From NCBI GenBank assembly GCA_017860615.1, contig JAGDMU010000010.1, positions 62,001-126,000 of the forward strand: a stretch of DNA of 64,000 bases, read 5' to 3'. This document shows, piece after piece, positions 7,846 through 16,833 of this stretch. How positions within the stretch are numbered: the first letter of the stretch is position 1; every line of letters starts with the position of its first letter. The stretch comes from Pseudomonadota bacterium. GTDB taxonomy: Bacteria; Campylobacterota; Campylobacteria; Campylobacterales; Sulfurospirillaceae. The translations under genes and the position numbers were made by a program. The notes beneath the pieces were generated by a model, which worked only from the letters and a program-made list of their open reading frames with translations, had not been told where the DNA came from and made no database searches.

Positions 7846-9432
7846 CTACATTTTATCTTTTGCGCTAATGCCTATAAGTTTAAGTCCTACACGAAGTGAT
7901 AATGCAACAACGGCGAAAAGTTTAAGAAGTTTAGCTTCGTCTTCACTGCCCACAACACGGTTTTCATTGTAAAACTTATGTAAGCTTGCAGCTAGAGATT
8001 TTAAATACTCTGTCAACTTTTGCACTTGGCGAGAACTAAAGGTATCTTCCAGTACTTCAGGCAACAAAAGAGCACTGAAAAGAAGATTTTGAGCTTCTTC
8101 ACTCAGATTTTCAAGTTTTACATCTTGTACATCATTAAGATTTTTTTCTGCTTTAGAAAAGATTTGATTAATTCTAGCATGTGCGTAGTTGATGTAAAAA
8201 ATTGGATTATTATTATCTTCTTGTTTAAAGACATCCACATCAAATTCAAGATGTGTATCAGACTTTTTACTGAGAAAAACAAAACGAAGTGCATCACTAC
8301 CTACTTCACTGACAACATCACTCATCAAAATAAAATTGCCCGCACGTTTACTCATTTTATACGGTTCTCCACCTTTAAGGAGAGAAACCATTTGAGCTAA
8401 GATGACTTCGAGTTTTTGCTCATCATAGCCTAAAAAGTTAATGGCTGCTTTTACACGCGAAATGTATCCATGGTGATCTGCGCCCCAGATATTGATGTAT
8501 CTATCGTAATTTCTTTGAAATTTGTTGTCATGGTAGATAATATCGCCTGCAAGATACGTTGGTCTACCATCTTCTCTTACCACAACACGATCTTTTTCAT
8601 CGCCAAGTTCAGTAGAACGAATCCAGACTTTACCACCCTCTGCATACGTTTTGTCGTTTTTTTGAAGTTTAGCAAAGCTTTCATCCCATTTATCGTAAAG
8701 GGATTTTTCACTGACAAATTGCTCAAATTCAATACCAACATCAGCAAGATTAGACTTTATAAGCTCTAACATCTTATCTTTGCCCCAAACAGAAAGCGTT
8801 TTGATATTGGCTTCATCTTCAAAAATAGCACTTCCAAGCTCAGCTTTGGCAACATGCGCAAGGTCGATAATGTATTCGCCTCTGTAAAACTCTTCTGGCC
8901 ACACAACTTCTAAACCAAGCACTTGCTCACGACCTGCAAGATAAATGGAAAGACCTAAAAGATCAACCTGATTACCCGCATCATTGACATAATACTCTGT
9001 CGTAATTTTATACCCTAAATGCGAACCAATACGTGCTAGGGCATCCCCAATAACAGCACCCCTAGCATGACCGATATGTAAAGGTCCGGTGGGATTCGCA
9101 CTCACATATTCGAGTAAAATTGATTCATTCTGCTCATCTTTGCCAAACAGTGTTTCATTTTGAATTGCCCAAGTAGCATATTGATCCAAAAATTGTTCGC
9201 TGAGCTTAAAATTGATGTAACCCTTGATAGGTGTCACTTCTTGAAAGATATCCCCAGCATTAAACTGAGTACAAATCTCTTCTGCAATGGCAATAGGTGA
9301 TTTTTTCAACTCTTTAGCAAGAGAAAAAGCGATAGGAGTGGCATAATGGCCAAAAGAGAGATTGGTAGGTTTCTCTAAAACAAACTCTCTTTGTAATTTT
9401 TCTTTAATAGCACGAATAACCGATTTTTTCAA
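7846..9432 (-). CDS. argS: Arginyl-tRNA synthetase
   Basis: A 528-residue class I aminoacyl-tRNA synthetase that charges tRNA-Arg. Seen are the HIGH motif (PLHIGHARGAVIGDAL, ~residue 118), the KMSKR form of the KMSKS loop (PYKMSKRAGNF), an N-terminal Add1-like domain and the C-terminal anticodon-binding DALR region. It follows tatA by nine bases. From memory, argS-tatA-gmk is conserved in Campylobacter. Confidence 0.97.
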   Translation of the reverse strand: MKKSVIRAIKEKLQREFVLEKPTNLSFGHYATPIAFSLAKELKKSPIAIAEEICTQFNAGDIFQEVTPIKGYINFKLSEQFLDQYATWAIQNETLFGKDEQNESILLEYVSANPTGPLHIGHARGAVIGDALARIGSHLGYKITTEYYVNDAGNQVDLLGLSIYLAGREQVLGLEVVWPEEFYRGEYIIDLAHVAKAELGSAIFEDEANIKTLSVWGKDKMLELIKSNLADVGIEFEQFVSEKSLYDKWDESFAKLQKNDKTYAEGGKVWIRSTELGDEKDRVVVREDGRPTYLAGDIIYHDNKFQRNYDRYINIWGADHHGYISRVKAAINFLGYDEQKLEVILAQMVSLLKGGEPYKMSKRAGNFILMSDVVSEVGSDALRFVFLSKKSDTHLEFDVDVFKQEDNNNPIFYINYAHARINQIFSKAEKNLNDVQDVKLENLSEEAQNLLFSALLLPEVLEDTFSSRQVQKLTEYLKSLAASLHKFYNENRVVGSEDEAKLLKLFAVVALSLRVGLKLIGISAKDKM

Positions 9433-9441
9433 TACGTAACC

Positions 9442-9687
9442 TTATACAGACTTTTTTTCATCTGCGTGTGTTGATGTTGTAGTAGCAGTAGTTGCAGCAC
9501 CTGATTCAGGTTTTGCTTCAACTTGATCTACAGTTGTTTTAACTTCTTCATCTTCTTTGATAGCTTTTTTAAAATCTTTCATACCTTGGCCAATACCTTT
9601 TGCAAGTTCTGGTATTTTTTTAGCACCAAACAATAAAACAACAACGGCTAAAATGACTAACCAATGACCTATACTAAATGAACCCAT
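9442..9687 (-). CDS. tatA: Twin-arginine translocase subunit TatA
   Basis: An 81-residue protein with one N-terminal TM helix ([19 protein letters not shown]), the FGxKKIPEL hinge and the amphipathic helix [17 protein letters not shown], followed by an acidic, alanine/threonine-rich tail. These are the standard TatA/E features. TatA forms the export pore for folded proteins, for example Tat-dependent respiratory enzymes. A good ribosome-binding site (AAAGGAGAG) precedes the ATG. Confidence 0.95.
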   Translation of the reverse strand: MGSFSIGHWLVILAVVVLLFGAKKIPELAKGIGQGMKDFKKAIKEDEEVKTTVDQVEAKPESGAATTATTTSTHADEKKSV

Positions 9688-9726
9688 ACTCTCTCCTTTG
9701 TCTTAATGACTATATACTTTGATGTT

Positions 9727-9732
9727 ATTGTA
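9727..9732 (-). promoter_or_regulatory. -10 element upstream of tatA-argS
   Basis: On the minus strand the sequence reads TGCTACAAT, an extended -10 (TGnTACAAT), about 40 bases before the tatA start. It would allow tatA-argS-nuclease transcription independent of gmk. Confidence 0.5.
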
Positions 9733-9767
9733 GCATTTTTTTATAAACTAAAAATGAACCACTCTTT

Positions 9768-10382
9768 TTATTCGATGTTTGCCCATGCACTGATAAATTC
9801 ACCTAAATCCATGAGTTCCATTTTTTTTCGTGAGGTATAAGCAATTGCCAATAAATCGTGCAATGCTGTTTTAAAATCATCGTTAATTAAAACGTAGTCA
9901 TATTCTCTAATACGTGTCATCTCTGAAACCGCATTGGCTAAACGCTTTTCGATCACGTCCAAACTATCGGTTCCGCGATTAACAAGTCGCTCTTTCAGGC
10001 TTTTTTGATCAGGCGTTGTAATAAATACAGATGTAATTAAACTACCAAATTTTTCCCGTGCAATTTTGTGTCCCTGTACATCAATGTCACAAATAACAAG
10101 TTTACCTGCATGTAACTCTTTTAAAATAGGTTTGAGTGATGTTCCATAGTAATTATCATGAACTTTTGCCCACTCCAAGAAGAATCCTGCATCAATATCT
10201 TTTTCAAACTCTTCTTTAGAGATAAAATGGTAGTTAACCCCATCTATTTCACCTTCACGAATAGCCCGCGTAGTGCTTGAAATTGAAAAGTACGAGTCAG
10301 TAATTTCTTGAAGTATCTCTTTCATTAAAGAACTTTTACCTGAGCCACTTGGTCCTGAAATAACTAGAAGATTACCCTTCAC
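9768..10382 (-). CDS. gmk: Guanylate kinase
   Basis: A 204-residue GMP kinase (GMP + ATP to GDP + ADP). The P-loop is ISGPSGSGKSSL at residues ~8-19, followed by the GMP-binding STTRAIREGEIDGVNYHF and the VICDIDVQGH segment. Length and motif order match bacterial Gmk. It starts two bases after the stop of the acidic protein gene, so the two are translationally linked. Confidence 0.97.
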   Translation of the reverse strand: MKGNLLVISGPSGSGKSSLMKEILQEITDSYFSISSTTRAIREGEIDGVNYHFISKEEFEKDIDAGFFLEWAKVHDNYYGTSLKPILKELHAGKLVICDIDVQGHKIAREKFGSLITSVFITTPDQKSLKERLVNRGTDSLDVIEKRLANAVSEMTRIREYDYVLINDDFKTALHDLLAIAYTSRKKMELMDLGEFISAWANIE

Positions 10383-10384
10383 TC

Positions 10385-11818
10385 TTACTCTTTTTCATCA
10401 AAAGTAATAGAGATATTAAGACGCATCCCTTTAAGCGCTTCGCGTAAAATATCACTTTGTGCTAAGCTTGAAATGCTTCGGGCTATACTACTTTCAATTT
10501 CATCACGAATCACTTCAATTTCTTGACTTTTTGGTGCAGGAACAACTGCTTCTAAAGAGCCAGAGACCTCTTCTTCATCAACTGCTTCACCGAAAGCTTG
10601 TTTGAGCATATTTTCACTCAAATCATCAAGGGAATCAATATCGCCTATCTCTTCTAAAGCATTTACTGCTATACCGACTTTCGGAAGTAATTCCTCTTCT
10701 TCTAATGCCTGTTCTTTCTCTTCTTCAATTTTTTCATCAATGGCTTCTGCAAAATCATCAATGATCTCTTCTTGATCTTCTTCCAAAGAAGCACTCTCTT
10801 TTTCAAGTGACTCTTCTAGCTCATCTTCTACAGCTGGAATAACCTCTTCAAAGCTTAAATCAGAACTATTCTCAAGTTCCGTTTCTAATGACTCATCTTC
10901 TTCTAGAGACTCCTCTGCTTTTTCACCTTCATCAAAGAAAAATGTACCTGCATCATCTTCTTCTTGATTTAAAGAATCAAGTGACAACGCTGTAATTTCT
11001 TTTTCGTCTTGATTGTCTTCACTCTCATCTAAGAGTTGTTTGACCTCATTAATATCATCTTTATCTAAAATAGAAGGGTTGTGTTCATCTTCCTCTGTAT
11101 CGTGCTCATCGGTATCAAGGTTATTGGTAGAAGCATTATCGTTTTCTTCAAAATCGAAATCTTCAAATGGGGTAGCAACTTCTTTTTCTAAAGGTTCAAC
11201 ATCATCAAAAGAGAATTCATCATCGTTATTGATCAGTTCTTTTTCTTCTGATGTTCTACCATTGAAAAGTTCATCTTCTAAATTTAAATCATCCAATTCT
11301 AAATCATCAAAAGTAAGCTTTTCGTTGTTTTCTTCCGCTTCTTTAAAGTCATCATCATGTTCTTCTAACAAATTGATTGGAAGCATATCATCATCTTCTC
11401 TTTCCAATGTATCAATTTTATCAATATCGAAAGCATCTGATTCTTCATCGGTTTGCAACATAGATTCTTCATCATCAGGCTCTTCCATTTTATGGCTTGC
11501 AAGAACGTTTTTGATCTTATCCATAAGGATTAAAAAGTCTGTCGGTAAAAAGGGTTTTTCAAGAGCAACATTCATTGCATCAGGTTTTTTAGCCCCTCTT
11601 TGGCAAACATAAACAACATAGTCACAGCCTGTATGTTCACATAACCCTGATACAGCAGTCTCTTCATAGAGTTCATTATCCACTAAAATGACATCATACG
11701 TTGTGAGTGGCACTAAGCCGTAATCTTCAAACTCGTCTAACTCATACCCAGCTTTTTCGGCACTAAGTTTGATCAATCTTGAAACAGCGGGATTATTATT
11801 GAGTAGTAACAGGCGCAT
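10385..11818 (-). CDS. Highly acidic protein with N-terminal receiver-like domain
   Basis: A 477-residue protein in three parts. Residues ~1-105 look like a response-regulator receiver: RLLLLNNNPAVSRLI, a candidate phospho-acceptor aspartate in VILVDNE, and the conserved lysine in VALEKPF. However, the usual acidic metal-binding pair is replaced by asparagines. Residues ~110-420 are extremely rich in glutamate, aspartate and serine and probably disordered. The last ~60 residues are ordinary again (SIARSISSLAQSDILREAL, then NISITFDE). The start is the ATG at 11818, preceded by AGGAG; an in-frame start 33 bases upstream lacks this. C. jejuni has an acidic protein at the same place between gmk and fliR (from memory). 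Function unknown; flagellar or polar scaffolding is a guess. Confidence 0.85.
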   Translation of the reverse strand: MRLLLLNNNPAVSRLIKLSAEKAGYELDEFEDYGLVPLTTYDVILVDNELYEETAVSGLCEHTGCDYVVYVCQRGAKKPDAMNVALEKPFLPTDFLILMDKIKNVLASHKMEEPDDEESMLQTDEESDAFDIDKIDTLEREDDDMLPINLLEEHDDDFKEAEENNEKLTFDDLELDDLNLEDELFNGRTSEEKELINNDDEFSFDDVEPLEKEVATPFEDFDFEENDNASTNNLDTDEHDTEEDEHNPSILDKDDINEVKQLLDESEDNQDEKEITALSLDSLNQEEDDAGTFFFDEGEKAEESLEEDESLETELENSSDLSFEEVIPAVEDELEESLEKESASLEEDQEEIIDDFAEAIDEKIEEEKEQALEEEELLPKVGIAVNALEEIGDIDSLDDLSENMLKQAFGEAVDEEEVSGSLEAVVPAPKSQEIEVIRDEIESSIARSISSLAQSDILREALKGMRLNISITFDEKE

Positions 11819-11878
11819 GCTCACTCCTGAATGAGAATTATTAACTCTCATTGTAGTATAAAAAAATTTATGATTGCT

Positions 11879-12652
11879 TTAACGTACAAAAAGAATGGTC
11901 AAATGGTTAAGGGCTTCAATAAACTCTTTCTTAAAAATCAGCATAATAGACGCAAGTGTCGCAACTAAAACTACAAAAGAAACCATAATTTTAATAGGAA
12001 ATCCGATCACTAAAAGATTAAATTGGGGCATTGTTTTCATCAACATTCCAAAAACGGCATCTAAAAGTAGAGAAAAGGCAACAACAGGGAAAGAGAGAAT
12101 AAAACCATAAACAAACATACCAGTCATAGCTTTAAGTAAATAGGTGAGCATATTGGTTTGAGGGTAGAAGCTTCCTAATGGTAAAAGGCTCAAAGAATCA
12201 GCAATAAAAATTAACATTTGGTGATGTCCATTAAAGGCTAAAACAACCATGAGTCCTATCAAAGAAAGAAGCTGAGATAATACAGGAATTGACGTACTGG
12301 TTTGTGGGTCAATAACACTTGCCATTGTGAAACCCATGACAAAAGAGATTTGCATTCCTGCCATTTGTAAAATAGAAATCGTAATGGTTAAAAATAGTCC
12401 TGCCACAAACCCAATCAGTAATTCGCCAACAATGGCAAGCGAGAGATTAAGCAATGTTGGAGTTACATCTAAAGCGGGGAGAAGAGGAAATAAAAAAATA
12501 ACCATAAAAAAGGTCATGGACGTTTTAATCGTAAGAGGAATATTGGCATGTGAAAAAAAAGGGAAAAAAGCAAAAAGTCCACTAATTCTTGCAAATAAAA
12601 GGAAAAAAAGAATCACTTGATGTTCACCAAAAAGTTTCACCAACGATTCCAT
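11879..12652 (-). CDS. fliR: Flagellar export apparatus protein FliR
   Basis: A 257-residue polytopic inner membrane protein of the flagellar type III export gate, with about six hydrophobic segments, including the conserved RISGLFAFFPFFS near the N-terminus and MPQFNLLVIGFPIKI near the C-terminus, both hallmarks of FliR/SctT. The start chosen is the ATG at 12652, preceded by AGAGGAAG and overlapping the end of the ABC ATPase gene; a longer frame to 12697 would add a charged extension lying inside that gene. Confidence 0.93.
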   Translation of the reverse strand: MESLVKLFGEHQVILFFLLFARISGLFAFFPFFSHANIPLTIKTSMTFFMVIFLFPLLPALDVTPTLLNLSLAIVGELLIGFVAGLFLTITISILQMAGMQISFVMGFTMASVIDPQTSTSIPVLSQLLSLIGLMVVLAFNGHHQMLIFIADSLSLLPLGSFYPQTNMLTYLLKAMTGMFVYGFILSFPVVAFSLLLDAVFGMLMKTMPQFNLLVIGFPIKIMVSFVVLVATLASIMLIFKKEFIEALNHLTILFVR

Positions 12653-12653
12653 G

Positions 12654-13298
12654 TTACGCTTCCTCTTTAAGTCCATCCACATGGAGATGTCGTACATACG
12701 TACACTGTTTAGCTAACTGATGGTTGTGTGTCACCAAAAGAAGGGCAGCGTTTTCTTTTTCAATGTATTCAAATAAAACATTCATAACCTCTTGGGCTGT
12801 TTTATCATCGAGATTACCTGTTGGCTCATCCGCAAAAATAATTTTAGGTTTTTTAGCTAAAACACGGGCAATAGAAACACGCTGTTGTTGGCCACCCGAA
12901 AGATCGCCCACACGATAATTCATAAAATCAGCAATACCAAGACGCTCTAAAATACCATTGTCAATTGTCTTGTCACTAATGAATGAAGAAAGTTCTATAT
13001 TTTCATTGGCATAAAAGCCTTTGAATAAGTAATGTGACTGAAAAATAATGCCCACATCATAACGTCTTAGTTTTAATCTTGCGTCATCATTATCGTTGTA
13101 AATATTATGATCAGACAAAATCACTTCGCCATGATTGGGTTGTAGCAATGTCGAACAAATATGCAAAAGTGTTGACTTCCCACTTCCACTCACACCTAAT
13201 ATTGCCATTGACTCTTTAGGAGCAAGGCTAAAGTTAACATTTTCAAAAAGAAGATAATCAAAAGCATGAGAGATATTCTGTGCGTGTAGTAAAGACAT
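12654..13298 (-). CDS. ABC transporter ATP-binding protein, LolD/FtsE-like
   Basis: A 214-residue ATPase: Walker A GVSGSGKST (~36-44), Q-loop IIFQSHYLF, signature LSGGQQQR, Walker B IIFADEPTGNLDD, H-loop VTHNH. Sequence style fits the LolD/MacB/FtsE class that works with MacB/FtsX-type permeases. No permease is adjacent; fliR follows directly, so its partner must be encoded elsewhere. The start is the ATG at 13298, seven bases after AAGGA; a TTG one codon upstream is possible. Confidence 0.88.
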   Translation of the reverse strand: MSLLHAQNISHAFDYLLFENVNFSLAPKESMAILGVSGSGKSTLLHICSTLLQPNHGEVILSDHNIYNDNDDARLKLRRYDVGIIFQSHYLFKGFYANENIELSSFISDKTIDNGILERLGIADFMNYRVGDLSGGQQQRVSIARVLAKKPKIIFADEPTGNLDDKTAQEVMNVLFEYIEKENAALLLVTHNHQLAKQCTYVRHLHVDGLKEEA

Positions 13299-13318
13299 CA
13301 ATGTCCTTCAAAAGAAGA

Positions 13319-13340
13319 GGTGAAGAGTCTCCTCTTCACC
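13319..13340. terminator. Hairpin downstream of tsf
   Basis: A 9-bp perfect stem (13319-13327 with 13332-13340) and a four-base loop lie between tsf and the ABC ATPase gene. On the minus strand it is followed by a pyrimidine-rich TCTTCTTTTG. Confidence 0.65.
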
Positions 13341-13356
13341 ACAAATAATTTAATGC

Positions 13357-14424
13357 TTATTTAAGTTGCTCAGCAACTTCAGAAGCGAAGTCACATGCTT
13401 TTTTCTCTAAGCCTTCGCCAAGTTCAAAACGAACATAGCCTACAAGCTCAATTTTACCACCAAGCTCTTTAGCTTTTTCCTCAACCACTTGTGCAATGGT
13501 TTTTTTATCATCCATAACATAGAATTGACTTAGAAGTGTGTACTGTTGATCAAGCTGTGTATTATCAGCAATAAAACGCTCTAACTGACCAGGAATAATT
13601 TTATCCCAAATCTGTTCAGGCTTGCCTTGTGCTTTAAGCTCAGCTTCCATCTCTTTTTTAGCATTTTCTAAAACAGCATCGGTTAACTGCACACGAGAAA
13701 CAAAAAGAGGCATACGTTTAAGAGGTTTTTTAAGACGACTTAACTCTTCATTCTCTTTTTCAATGTCTGCTTTAATACCAATGGTCTCTTTTTCAACAAA
13801 CTCAGCATCAAGTTCTGTGTAGCTTAAGAAACTTGGTTTCATAGCTGCTGCATGCATACAAAGGTTACGAATAAACTCACCCGCTGCTGCTGCTGTTTTT
13901 TCACTGTCACAATTAGCAGCAATTAAAACACCTACGCGACCGTTTGAGTGAACATAACCATTGACAACGCCATTGGCACCAGCTTTTAGTGTCGCAAAAC
14001 GTCTAACGACCAAGTTCTCACCAATCGTTGCAACTTTAGTTGCAAAGTACTCTTCAAATACAGTACCATTGATCGTTGTTTTCATCAACTCTTCTGTACT
14101 CTGTACATTGGTTGCTTGAATATGCGCTGTTGTATCTTTTGTTAAATTAATAAAGCCTTCATTTTTTGCAACGAAGTCAGTTTCAGCATTAATTTCACTA
14201 ACAGTTGCTAGTTTCAAGCTTGGATCAACAAAAACGTTAACCAAACCTTCACTGGCAAGTCTGTCAGCTTTTTTAGCCGCTTTGCCAAGACCTTTTTCTC
14301 TTAAAAGATCTTTTGCTGCTTCAAAATCACCATCGGTATCGACTAGTGCTTTTTTGCAGTCCATCATACCAGCCCCAGTGGACTCACGTAGTTCTTTTAC
14401 TAAAGCAGCAGTGATCTCAGCCAT
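13357..14424 (-). CDS. tsf: Translation elongation factor Ts
   Basis: A 355-residue nucleotide-exchange factor for EF-Tu. The N-terminal UBA-like domain has the signature LRESTGAGMMDCKKAL, followed by the conserved SEINAETDFVAKNEGF and the long coiled-coil and subdomain region typical of the long epsilonproteobacterial forms. Its ATG overlaps the rpsB stop (TAATG), the classical rpsB-tsf pair. Confidence 0.97.
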   Translation of the reverse strand: MAEITAALVKELRESTGAGMMDCKKALVDTDGDFEAAKDLLREKGLGKAAKKADRLASEGLVNVFVDPSLKLATVSEINAETDFVAKNEGFINLTKDTTAHIQATNVQSTEELMKTTINGTVFEEYFATKVATIGENLVVRRFATLKAGANGVVNGYVHSNGRVGVLIAANCDSEKTAAAAGEFIRNLCMHAAAMKPSFLSYTELDAEFVEKETIGIKADIEKENEELSRLKKPLKRMPLFVSRVQLTDAVLENAKKEMEAELKAQGKPEQIWDKIIPGQLERFIADNTQLDQQYTLLSQFYVMDDKKTIAQVVEEKAKELGGKIELVGYVRFELGEGLEKKACDFASEVAEQLK

Positions 14425-15215
14425 TATTCGCCTTCCTCTACTGCAAATTCTTCTTCGCTGACCACTTCATTGATCAACTCTTTTTTCTCGTCTTCACTAA
14501 TGTCAGCTGTTTCTTCAGTTGCTGGAGCGTCTTTTGAACGGATTTCATAACCCTCAGTCATCGCTTCACACATCTCTTTACAGAAAAGTTGAATTGAACG
14601 GATCGCATCATCATTACCTGGGATTGGAAGATCAACAACGTCTGGATCACAGTTTGTATCAAGTGGAGCTACAACAGTGATGCCAAGTCTTCTTGCTTCT
14701 TGAACGGCAATTTTCTCTTTAACGGTGTCAATAACAAAAATCATATCTGGTAAGTTTTTCATGTTTCTGATACCACCAAGGTAATCAAGAAGTTTCTCTT
14801 TTTTTCTTCTAAGCATTAACGCTTCTTTTTTAGTAAGAAGGTCAATTTGTCCATCTTCTTCCATTTTCTCGATGATGTCAAGTTTACGGATTGATTGTCT
14901 GATTGTTTGGTAGTTTGTAAGCATTCCGCCTAACCATCTGTGGTTAACGTATGGCATACCGCATTTTTCTGCGTACTCTTTAATTGCTTGACTTGCTTGT
15001 TTTTTTGTACCAACAAAAAGCATTGTTTTGCCTTCTGCTGCTGCATCTTTAACAACATTGTATGTATATCTGAAATAACGTAGAGTTTTTTGTAAGTCTA
15101 CGATATAGATGTTTTTTCTCTCGCCGAAGATGAATTTTTTCATCTTTGGATTCCAACGTCTTGTTTGGTGTCCGAAGTGTACACCACACTCTAATAGGTC
15201 TTTCATGGTTACCAT
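14424..15215 (-). CDS. rpsB: 30S ribosomal protein S2
   Basis: A 263-residue S2 protein: [17 protein letters not shown] at the N-terminus, [21 protein letters not shown], and [21 protein letters not shown] near residue 190. A glutamate-rich tail follows. The ATG at 15215 lies seven bases after AAGGAG. It heads the minus-strand string rpsB-tsf. Confidence 0.98.
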   Translation of the reverse strand: MVTMKDLLECGVHFGHQTRRWNPKMKKFIFGERKNIYIVDLQKTLRYFRYTYNVVKDAAAEGKTMLFVGTKKQASQAIKEYAEKCGMPYVNHRWLGGMLTNYQTIRQSIRKLDIIEKMEEDGQIDLLTKKEALMLRRKKEKLLDYLGGIRNMKNLPDMIFVIDTVKEKIAVQEARRLGITVVAPLDTNCDPDVVDLPIPGNDDAIRSIQLFCKEMCEAMTEGYEIRSKDAPATEETADISEDEKKELINEVVSEEEFAVEEGE

Positions 15216-15411
15216 GAATTTGCTCCTTGTATTTTTTTTGGTTTAGCCTCCACACCCATCAACAGCGATTAACTGCAACCGTAAAGGATTGGTGTGTGTG
15301 AGATTTGGACGGTGATTATAGTCAAAATAAGATTAATTTTTGCTTGTTTTAATCTAAAAATAAGTTCTATTCCTATGCTTTAATTTACTTTAAATCAAAA
15401 AAGTTCTATAA
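15216..15411. promoter_or_regulatory. Divergent promoter region with structured rpsB leader
   Basis: This 196-bp spacer separates rpsB from mlaA. A minus-strand TATAAT at 15315-15320 would give rpsB a leader of about 90 bases containing complementary segments (CCACACCC near 15250 and GGTGTGTG near 15290) enclosing smaller pairings. A plus-strand TATAAT at 15407-15412 serves mlaA. S2 autoregulates through its leader in some bacteria, but no known motif is recognised here. Confidence 0.5.
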
Positions 15412-15444
15412 TTGCGCAAATTTAAAAAAGACAGAGGTGATATT

Positions 15445-16191
15445 TTGCGTTTAATTTTAGCCTGTTTATTAAGCTTTTCATTGATTTTTGCGAGCGAATA
15501 TATTGGGACAACCTCTTATAGTAATGATGACTTTGAAGCTGAGTTTACAACAAAAAATGATGCAAACCTCTTTGATCCGCTTAGTGGCTATAACGAAATT
15601 ATGACAACCTTCAACGATAATTTTTACGAATATTTGCTTAGACCAACAGCCCAAGGTTACGCTTATGTTATGCCTCAAATGGCACGCAATGGAATAGCGA
15701 ATTTTTTTGATAACCTCTTTTTTCCTATCCGTTTTGTCAATAACCTTTTGCAATTGAAATTTTACAATGGTTGGGAAGAGACGGAGCGTTTTGTGCTTAA
15801 CTCAACGATGGGTATTTTAGGCTTTCGTGACGTTGCAGGCGAAGAATTAGGCATTAAAGCACACGATGAAGATTTAGGTCAAACATTAGGTCATTATGGC
15901 GTTGGTAGTGGCTTTCACGTTGTTCTTCCATTTTTTGGACCATCGAATGTCCGTGATATTGCTGGTCTTGCTGGTGATATGTGGCTTAATCCAATCAATT
16001 ATATTGAAGCTCGTGATGCAAATTTACTCGATAGCACCGAAGAATCTCTTGCAACAACAGCATTCTACACTATCAATAAAACATCTCTCCATGTCAAAGA
16101 ATACGACAACTTTAAAAAAGATGCTATTGAGCTCTACCCTTTCTTGCGTAATTTTTACGAATCAAGAAGAAATAAACTTATAAGTGAATAA
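15445..16191 (+). CDS. mlaA: MlaA (VacJ) outer-membrane phospholipid-removal protein
   Basis: A 248-residue protein with an N-terminal export signal ending near LIFA. The family core is clear: FDPLSGYNEIMTTFND, NFFDNLFFPIRFVNNLLQ, FVLNSTMGILGFRDVA, EDLGQTLGHYGVG. MlaA pulls mislocalised phospholipids from the outer leaflet of the outer membrane. The signal shows no lipobox, unlike E. coli. The start used is the TTG at 15445, preceded by AGAGGTGAT; a TTG at 15412 would place a charged stretch before the signal and sits inside the -10 element. Confidence 0.92.
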   Translation: MRLILACLLSFSLIFASEYIGTTSYSNDDFEAEFTTKNDANLFDPLSGYNEIMTTFNDNFYEYLLRPTAQGYAYVMPQMARNGIANFFDNLFFPIRFVNNLLQLKFYNGWEETERFVLNSTMGILGFRDVAGEELGIKAHDEDLGQTLGHYGVGSGFHVVLPFFGPSNVRDIAGLAGDMWLNPINYIEARDANLLDSTEESLATTAFYTINKTSLHVKEYDNFKKDAIELYPFLRNFYESRRNKLISE

Positions 16192-16195
16192 TACT

Positions 16196-16795
16196 ATGAA
16201 ACGAATTCTCGCCTTATTGATGCTAACACTTTTGGGTTCGCATCCTCTCTTAGCTATAGAAGAGCGTGATATATCAACATTTATGCAAAACAATATTGAT
16301 CTTGCTACTACTATTTTACGTGACAAAAAAATTCAAAAACCTGAAAAATCAGAGAAGCTTTTTGCAATTTTTGATTCTATCTTTGACTATACCCTTATGG
16401 CGCAATTAGCCCTTGGCGGAAAACAGTGGGCATCACTTTCCGCTTCAAAACAAACAGAGTTTACCAAACTTTTTGAGCAAAAACTCAAGGTATCGTATAT
16501 GGAGAAACTCGATCTTTACACTGATGAAAAAATTGTGATTAAAAATTTAGAGAAAATCAAAGATGCGCGTATTCACCTTACAACGCATTTAATGAAAAAT
16601 AGCGAAGTCTATGAAATTATCTATAAATTTTATAAAGATAAAAATAACAGCTGGATGATTTACGATGTCGATATTTTGGGTGTAAGTATCATTCAAACGT
16701 ATCGTACACAATTTGCAGATATTTTAGCGAAAGAACCGTTTGAAACATTGCTTGAAAAACTCAAACAACCTGATGAACCAGCACCAAAAAAATAA
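16196..16795 (+). CDS. mlaC: MlaC (Ttg2D) periplasmic phospholipid-binding protein
   Basis: A 199-residue exported protein with signal peptide ending near LLAIEE. Family features include FDYTLMAQLALGGKQW, the FTKLFEQKLKVSYMEKL segment and NSWMIYDVDILGVSIIQTYRTQF at the C-terminus. MlaC shuttles phospholipids through the periplasm between MlaA and an inner membrane partner. It follows mlaA by four bases, so an operon is clear. No mlaFEDB genes or MMPL-type partner are adjacent; the next gene is convergent trpA. The ATG at 16196 is preferred to an upstream GTG inside mlaA. Confidence 0.92.
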   Translation: MKRILALLMLTLLGSHPLLAIEERDISTFMQNNIDLATTILRDKKIQKPEKSEKLFAIFDSIFDYTLMAQLALGGKQWASLSASKQTEFTKLFEQKLKVSYMEKLDLYTDEKIVIKNLEKIKDARIHLTTHLMKNSEVYEIIYKFYKDKNNSWMIYDVDILGVSIIQTYRTQFADILAKEPFETLLEKLKQPDEPAPKK

Positions 16796-16823
16796 CTAAT
16801 GACACATATCAGTGTCACTAGTT
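16794..16823. terminator. Bidirectional hairpin between mlaC and trpA
   Basis: A 12-bp stem with one mismatch (16794-16805 with 16812-16823) and a six-base loop overlap the mlaC stop and lie just before the convergent trpA stop. Confidence 0.7.
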
Positions 16824-16833
16824 ATTTGCGACC

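Noticed and set aside
11013-11612. A 199-residue plus-strand frame opposite the acidic protein gene
   Set aside because: It is a serine-rich mirror of the Glu/Asp/Ser codon repeats on the other strand, has no ribosome-binding site and matches no family.
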